A DNA stretch of 9,105 nucleotides. Origin: Trueperaceae bacterium (lineage in GTDB: Bacteria > Deinococcota > Deinococci > Deinococcales > Trueperaceae). A model generated the notes under the pieces. It saw only the letters and a program-made list of their open reading frames with translations, made no database searches and was not told where the DNA came from. Positions 6,022 to 9,105 of this stretch are shown here, piece after piece. The stretch's first letter is position 1, and each line of letters starts with the position of its first letter. The stretch covers positions 1-9,105 of the forward strand of contig SLSQ01000111.1 of assembly GCA_007130355.1 (NCBI GenBank), read 5' to 3'. The position numbers were made by a program, and so were the translations under genes.

Positions 6022-7209
6022 TCAGGGACGCAGCAGCGTCAACGGACCCCGCGGCGACAGCGTCAGGCCGGTGCGCGGCTCCGGATCGCCTTCGACGATC
6101 CGGGTGCCACCGTCCGCGAACGGCGTCAGGGCGACCTCCATCATCAGCTTCGCCAGGTGCATCCCGAGGCAGATCCGCGCGCCGGCGCTGAACGGAACGT
6201 ACCCCCACGGCGGCGGTTTCGCGTCGAACCGGTCGGGCACGAACCGTTCCGGCTCGGGCCACAGGTCGGCGCGCCGGTGCGTCAGGTACGGACTGTAGAA
6301 GATCAGCAGGCCCGCCGGGAAGGTCCGATCCTCGAACGTGAACGGGCGTGACGCGACGCGACTGCCCAGCCATCCGGCCGGGTACAACCGCTGCGTCTCC
6401 TGGATCAGGCGCCGGATCCGTGGCGCGTCCAGCTCCCCCTCCTGCTCCGCCAGGTACCAGAGCGCCCAGGCGAGGGTGTGGGCGGTCGTGTCGAACGCCG
6501 CCGCCAGCGACACGCGGACCTCCTCGACCACGTTCTCGAGGCCGGCGAGGTGGGCGATCAGCGACCCCTCGGGCGGATCGGCGACCAGCGCCGCGAGGCG
6601 GGCGTGCACGCGTCGGAACGCGAGCGGGCGCGGCAGCAGCGGCCCCGGGAGCGGTCGGTGGAGGGGCGCGAAGAAGGCGTGCAGCTCCCGTTCCGGGTAG
6701 CGGTCGGCGAAGAAGGCGCGGTTCAGCATCGCCGGCACCGTGTCGAGCGACCAGTCGAGGGCGTCGAAGCGGCCGGTCGGGACGCGGTCCGCGACCACCG
6801 CCTCGAGGTCGGCGCGCAGCGCCTCGAGCGCCTTGGCGTGGAAGGTCGGGTTCAGCTCGGCCCGCCGCGGCGCGTGGTCGGGCGGATCGGTCATCACCAC
6901 CCCGCCGTTCAGGTACGGGCTCAGGGCGCTGAGGCTGCCGCGGCTGCGGAAGGTGTCCAGGTCGCCGAGCACCAGGCGGTTCCAGGCGGGCGACGCGCCG
7001 ACCACGGCGGGTCGCCAGAGCCGCAGCAGGAACGGATCCCCCAGCGTCGCGCCCTCGCGCAGCAGCGCCAGCGGCTCGCGGCCCCAGCGGCCGAGGTGGC
7101 CGGCGACCGGCTGCGCCGCCGGTTCGGGCAGGGGCGGGAGGTCGCGCAGGCGGGCGCGACGGGGTGGGCGTTCGGGTGGGCGTCCGGGGGGTCGGGGCGA
7201 CGCGGTCAC
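6022..7209 (-). CDS. Cytochrome P450, probable carotenoid hydroxylase
   Basis: This is a 395-aa soluble P450 with all core motifs: C-helix DPPDHAPRR at 109-116, the I-helix oxygen-activation site AAFDTTAHT at 237-245, the K-helix ETQR (Glu271, Arg274), and the heme loop FSAGARICLG with ligand Cys347. The stretch after ExxR (LYPAGWLGSR, then FYSPYLTHR) recalls Thermus CYP175A1, a beta-carotene hydroxylase; Deinococcus CYP287A1 is a carotenoid 2-hydroxylase. The start is GTG at 7209, overlapping the glycosyltransferase stop as GTGA, so translation is coupled. The first 20 residues are Pro/Arg-rich. As last gene of an acyltransferase-glycosyltransferase-P450 operon it probably makes the hydroxyl that is then glycosylated. 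The position hydroxylated cannot be read. It needs a ferredoxin and reductase encoded elsewhere. Confidence 0.88.
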   Translation of the reverse strand: MTASPRPPGRPPERPPRRARLRDLPPLPEPAAQPVAGHLGRWGREPLALLREGATLGDPFLLRLWRPAVVGASPAWNRLVLGDLDTFRSRGSLSALSPYLNGGVVMTDPPDHAPRRAELNPTFHAKALEALRADLEAVVADRVPTGRFDALDWSLDTVPAMLNRAFFADRYPERELHAFFAPLHRPLPGPLLPRPLAFRRVHARLAALVADPPEGSLIAHLAGLENVVEEVRVSLAAAFDTTAHTLAWALWYLAEQEGELDAPRIRRLIQETQRLYPAGWLGSRVASRPFTFEDRTFPAGLLIFYSPYLTHRRADLWPEPERFVPDRFDAKPPPWGYVPFSAGARICLGMHLAKLMMEVALTPFADGGTRIVEGDPEPRTGLTLSPRGPLTLLRP

Positions 7210-8336
7210 GTTCGGTAGGTCCGTCCTTTCCAGCTGCGCGTGGGCGCCGTCGCCAGGCGGTAGACGGGGACGGCGGCGAGCGGGGCGAGCGGCATGAGCA
7301 GCGCCTCGTACGGCGCGCCGCGCCCGGTGATCGCGTTGACGAGCCAGCGCTCGCAGGCGGCGAGCGCGATCGGTGCCGCCCACCAGAGTCCGTGCGGCAC
7401 CGTTCCGAGCAGGGCGAGCGGCAGCAGCACGACCGGCGCGGTATAGACCAGACCGTGCCAGACGGCGCCGGCCAGCAGCAGCGGTCGCGATCCGCCGTGC
7501 GCGGCGAGCAGGCTCTTGGCGAGTCCCTGGACGAGCGCGTCGTCGCTGCGGTACATGCGGACCTCGATCGCGTCGGCCCCCAGCGACAGGCCCAGCCGCA
7601 TGCCGGCCCGTCGCACCCGCTGCCCCAGGCGGAGGTCCTCGACGATCTCGCCCCGTACGCCGCGGTGCCCGTCCAGGCGGAGGTAGGCGTCCCGGCGGAA
7701 GGCCAGCACCTGACCGTTCGCGGCCGCGGCGGCCGGGACCGGCAGGCGCAGCAGGGGGAAGGGGAGGAAGGCGAGGAGGACGTCGTCGATCAGCGGAAGC
7801 AGGGTCCGTTCGAGCAGCGAACCGGTGCGTTGGCGGGGGAACACCGAGAAGGCGTCGGCCCGTTGCCGCTCCATCTCGGTCGCCACCGCCTCGAGCGCGC
7901 CGGGCGACCAGCGGACGTCGGCGTCGGTGAACACGAGCAGCTCCGCGTCGGTCGCCTCGCTCGCCTGATGGCACGCCCAGTTCTTGCCCGTCCAGCCGTC
8001 CGGAAGGGGACGTCCGTCGAGCACCCGCACGCGCGGGTCGTGGCCGGCCAGGGACCGCGCCAGGTCGGCGCTGCCGTCGCTGCTCCCGTCGTCGAGCACG
8101 ATGAGTTCGTCGACGTCCTGCGCGAGCAGCCGGGGCAGCGTGGTCGGGAGGGTCTCCGCCTCGTCGCGGACCGGGACCAGCAGGGCGGTGGTGGGGCGGT
8201 CGCCGGCGCGCGGCGCCACGCGCAGGCGCGGCATCAGGACCAGGTTCACGAGGATGCCGACCGTCTTGACGCCGAGGAACCCGCCGATGGCGAGGAGGGC
8301 GACGCCGAACGCCGTGTCGACCGGCCCGCCGAACAT
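7206..8336 (-). CDS. GT2 glycosyltransferase, CruC/CrtQ-like (carotenoid glycosyltransferase)
   Basis: This is a 376-aa membrane-bound family 2 glycosyltransferase. An N-terminal membrane helix (about 9-35) precedes the GT-A domain, which has LDDGSSDG (Asp82-Asp83), GWTGKNWACHQ at 114-124, the metal-binding TDAD (138-140) and the acceptor-side acid pair Glu233-Asp234 in GEIVEDLRLGQR. Two or three hydrophobic segments follow (about 285-335 and 343-362), then a basic end with WKGRTY. The GKNWACHQ box with C-terminal helices is typical of CruC chlorobactene and CrtQ diaponeurosporenoate glucosyltransferases. It is predicted to transfer a sugar, probably glucose, to a hydroxylated carotenoid at the inner membrane. 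I take ATG at 8336 (TGATG junction with the acyltransferase stop). GTG at 8339, one codon earlier, is equally possible. A lipid acceptor other than a carotenoid is the main alternative. Confidence 0.87.
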   Translation of the reverse strand: MFGGPVDTAFGVALLAIGGFLGVKTVGILVNLVLMPRLRVAPRAGDRPTTALLVPVRDEAETLPTTLPRLLAQDVDELIVLDDGSSDGSADLARSLAGHDPRVRVLDGRPLPDGWTGKNWACHQASEATDAELLVFTDADVRWSPGALEAVATEMERQRADAFSVFPRQRTGSLLERTLLPLIDDVLLAFLPFPLLRLPVPAAAAANGQVLAFRRDAYLRLDGHRGVRGEIVEDLRLGQRVRRAGMRLGLSLGADAIEVRMYRSDDALVQGLAKSLLAAHGGSRPLLLAGAVWHGLVYTAPVVLLPLALLGTVPHGLWWAAPIALAACERWLVNAITGRGAPYEALLMPLAPLAAVPVYRLATAPTRSWKGRTYRT

Positions 8337-9037
8337 CACGCAGGTTCCCGACCGCGCACGGCAGCGAGTCGCTCGTCCCAACTCCGGGCGCCGCGCACCA
8401 CCTCGCGGAAGCCGGGCAGCGGACTCCGCGGGTCGGAGGCGGCCAGCTCGGCGTCGAGCGCGTCGAGCCGGCCGCGCAGCACGTCGCCGACCGATCGGTC
8501 CGCGACCGGCTCGAAGTCGAGGTACGCCTCCGGCTGCTGATGGCCGCGCAGGACCACGCGCGTCGCGACCGCCCAGGCGGGCCTGCCGGAGGCGCGCACG
8601 AGCCAGTCGGCGCCGGGACGGACCGGACCGAGCGGCCCGGCGGGCCGCAGCTCCCCCTCCGGGAAGACCACCACCGCGGCACCGGCCCGGAGGGTGCGCA
8701 CCGCGTCCCGGACCCGGTTCGCGGGCACGCCGCCGAGGCGGCGCAGGACCGAGAAGCGCGCCAGGCTGTTCGGCTCGACCAGGACCTGGAGCGGCCGCGC
8801 CCGCTCCCACATCGGCACCGCCGCGACGAACCCGTCCCACCAACCGTGATGGTTCGCCGCCCACACGAACCCGCCGACCTGCGGCGCGTCGTCGGCCGGC
8901 TCCCAGAGGCCGGACGGTCCTCCACGCGCCCAGACGCCGCGCAGTCGGCCACGCACCAGCCGTCGGATTCCGAACCGGAAGGCACGGTCGACCGGACCGA
9001 CGCGGACCGCGCCGCGCCGCGCCGCGCCGCCGCTCAC
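8336..9037 (-). CDS. PlsC-family acyltransferase, probable glycosyl-carotenoid acyltransferase
   Basis: This 233-aa member of the lysophospholipid/glycerol-phosphate acyltransferase family has the block I motif NHHGWWD (His63-x4-Asp68) and block III FPEGEL (125-130), where PlsC proper usually has FPEGTR. VLVEPNSLARFSVLRRLGG supplies block II. It lacks clear membrane helices and is short, like acyltransferases paired with carotenoid glycosyltransferases (CruD, CrtO and Thermus thermozeaxanthin enzymes act at this step). With the downstream GT2 gene it is predicted to esterify the sugar of a carotenoid glycoside with a fatty acid at the membrane. The start is GTG at 9037, in a GTGA overlap with an incoming frame; no Shine-Dalgarno site is visible. 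Codons 3-9 are made of a 5-bp tandem repeat. A generic phospholipid acyltransferase is the alternative. Confidence 0.84.
   Translation of the reverse strand: MSGGAARRGAVRVGPVDRAFRFGIRRLVRGRLRGVWARGGPSGLWEPADDAPQVGGFVWAANHHGWWDGFVAAVPMWERARPLQVLVEPNSLARFSVLRRLGGVPANRVRDAVRTLRAGAAVVVFPEGELRPAGPLGPVRPGADWLVRASGRPAWAVATRVVLRGHQQPEAYLDFEPVADRSVGDVLRGRLDALDAELAASDPRSPLPGFREVVRGARSWDERLAAVRGREPA
9011..9030. repeat. Tandem (GCCGC)4 repeat inside acyltransferase start region
   Basis: Four perfect 5-bp copies, with a partial fifth adjoining, encode residues about 3-9 of the acyltransferase. Five is not a multiple of three, so a gain or loss of one copy would shift the reading frame. Confidence 0.7.
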
Positions 9038-9105
9038 GGCGTCGGTGCGCTCGGACCGCGGTCCCGCGCCCCCCGGTCGGCCCCGAGGCGGTCGCGGACG
9101 CGACG
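9034..9105 (-). CDS. C-terminal end of an unidentified upstream gene (cut by window)
   Basis: On the minus strand a frame enters from beyond the window and runs 23 codons to TGA at 9034-9036, overlapping the acyltransferase GTG as GTGA. The residues (including VRDRLGAD, then a Pro-rich end) carry no recognisable motif. The case rests on the overlap, which copies the other junctions of this operon, and on the lack of a Shine-Dalgarno site for the acyltransferase. In such operons a carotenoid ketolase, desaturase or synthase would be expected, but nothing here shows which. A 23-codon open frame is not significant by itself at this G+C. Confidence 0.42.
   Translation of the reverse strand, partial: RRVRDRLGADRGARDRGPSAPTP

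Noticed and set aside
7164..8540. Long plus-strand open frames antisense to the operon and other genes (for example 7164-8540, 4905-6191, 3702-4853, 886-1863)
   Set aside because: Compositionally skewed Arg/Gly/Ala/Glu/Val strings without family motifs, lying opposite well-supported genes; expected mirror frames at this G+C.
6022..8985. 987-codon minus-strand open frame
   Set aside because: Only its last 395 codons form a protein family match (P450). The rest runs through the glycosyltransferase and acyltransferase genes in the wrong frame, a GC-rich artefact and not a fusion protein.
1..9105. CRISPR array, tRNA, rRNA, insertion sequence or phage genes
   Set aside because: I looked for spaced repeats, cloverleaf/TPsiC patterns, transposase motifs and terminal inverted repeats on both strands and found none that hold up.

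Overview
This is a very GC-rich window (roughly 70% G+C by eye) of densely packed bacterial DNA. It holds eight apparently intact or edge-truncated chromosomal-type genes, one decayed transporter gene, and a probable gene end at the right edge. The codon bias, the WYL regulator, and especially the acyltransferase - CruC/CrtQ-type glycosyltransferase - cytochrome P450 set (the logic of Thermus thermozeaxanthin and Deinococcus carotenoid tailoring) make a Deinococcota member, perhaps Trueperaceae-like, my best guess. That is inference; no rRNA or marker gene is present.

Left part (1-3031): the 3' part of a formylglycine-generating enzyme (+) keeps both catalytic cysteines. It converges on a two-gene minus-strand operon, KDPG aldolase then 2-keto-3-deoxygluconate kinase, joined by a 4-base GTGA overlap. 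Together these two take KDG to pyruvate and glyceraldehyde 3-phosphate, the last steps of uronate catabolism or a semi-phosphorylative Entner-Doudoroff route. A RidA-family imine deaminase diverges from the aldolase gene across a 71-bp gap. Each of these two genes has a clear Shine-Dalgarno sequence.

Middle (3032-4928): a gene-poor stretch with GC-rich hairpins after ridA, then a broken minus-strand MFS transporter gene. It has a single-base insertion after about 57 codons plus a large internal deletion. It overlaps the stop of a zinc-dependent medium-chain dehydrogenase by ATGA, so the pair was once an oxidoreductase-transporter operon. Upstream of the dehydrogenase lie 282 bp of non-coding DNA with a 14-bp motif that recurs, 12 of 14 identical, upstream of the WYL regulator.

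Right part (4929-9105): a WYL-domain transcription regulator, then a tight minus-strand operon, transcribed from the right edge as acyltransferase, glycosyltransferase, P450, with stop/start overlaps at each junction. The three fit a pathway that hydroxylates a carotenoid, attaches a sugar and esterifies it with a fatty acid. A further reading frame ending in the same overlap style enters from beyond the right edge.

I saw no CRISPR array, tRNA, rRNA, insertion sequence or phage gene. The most interesting items are the glyco-acyl-carotenoid operon, a (GCCGC)4 repeat in the first codons of its acyltransferase, the traceable decay of the MFS gene, and the FGE beside uronate-type enzymes.
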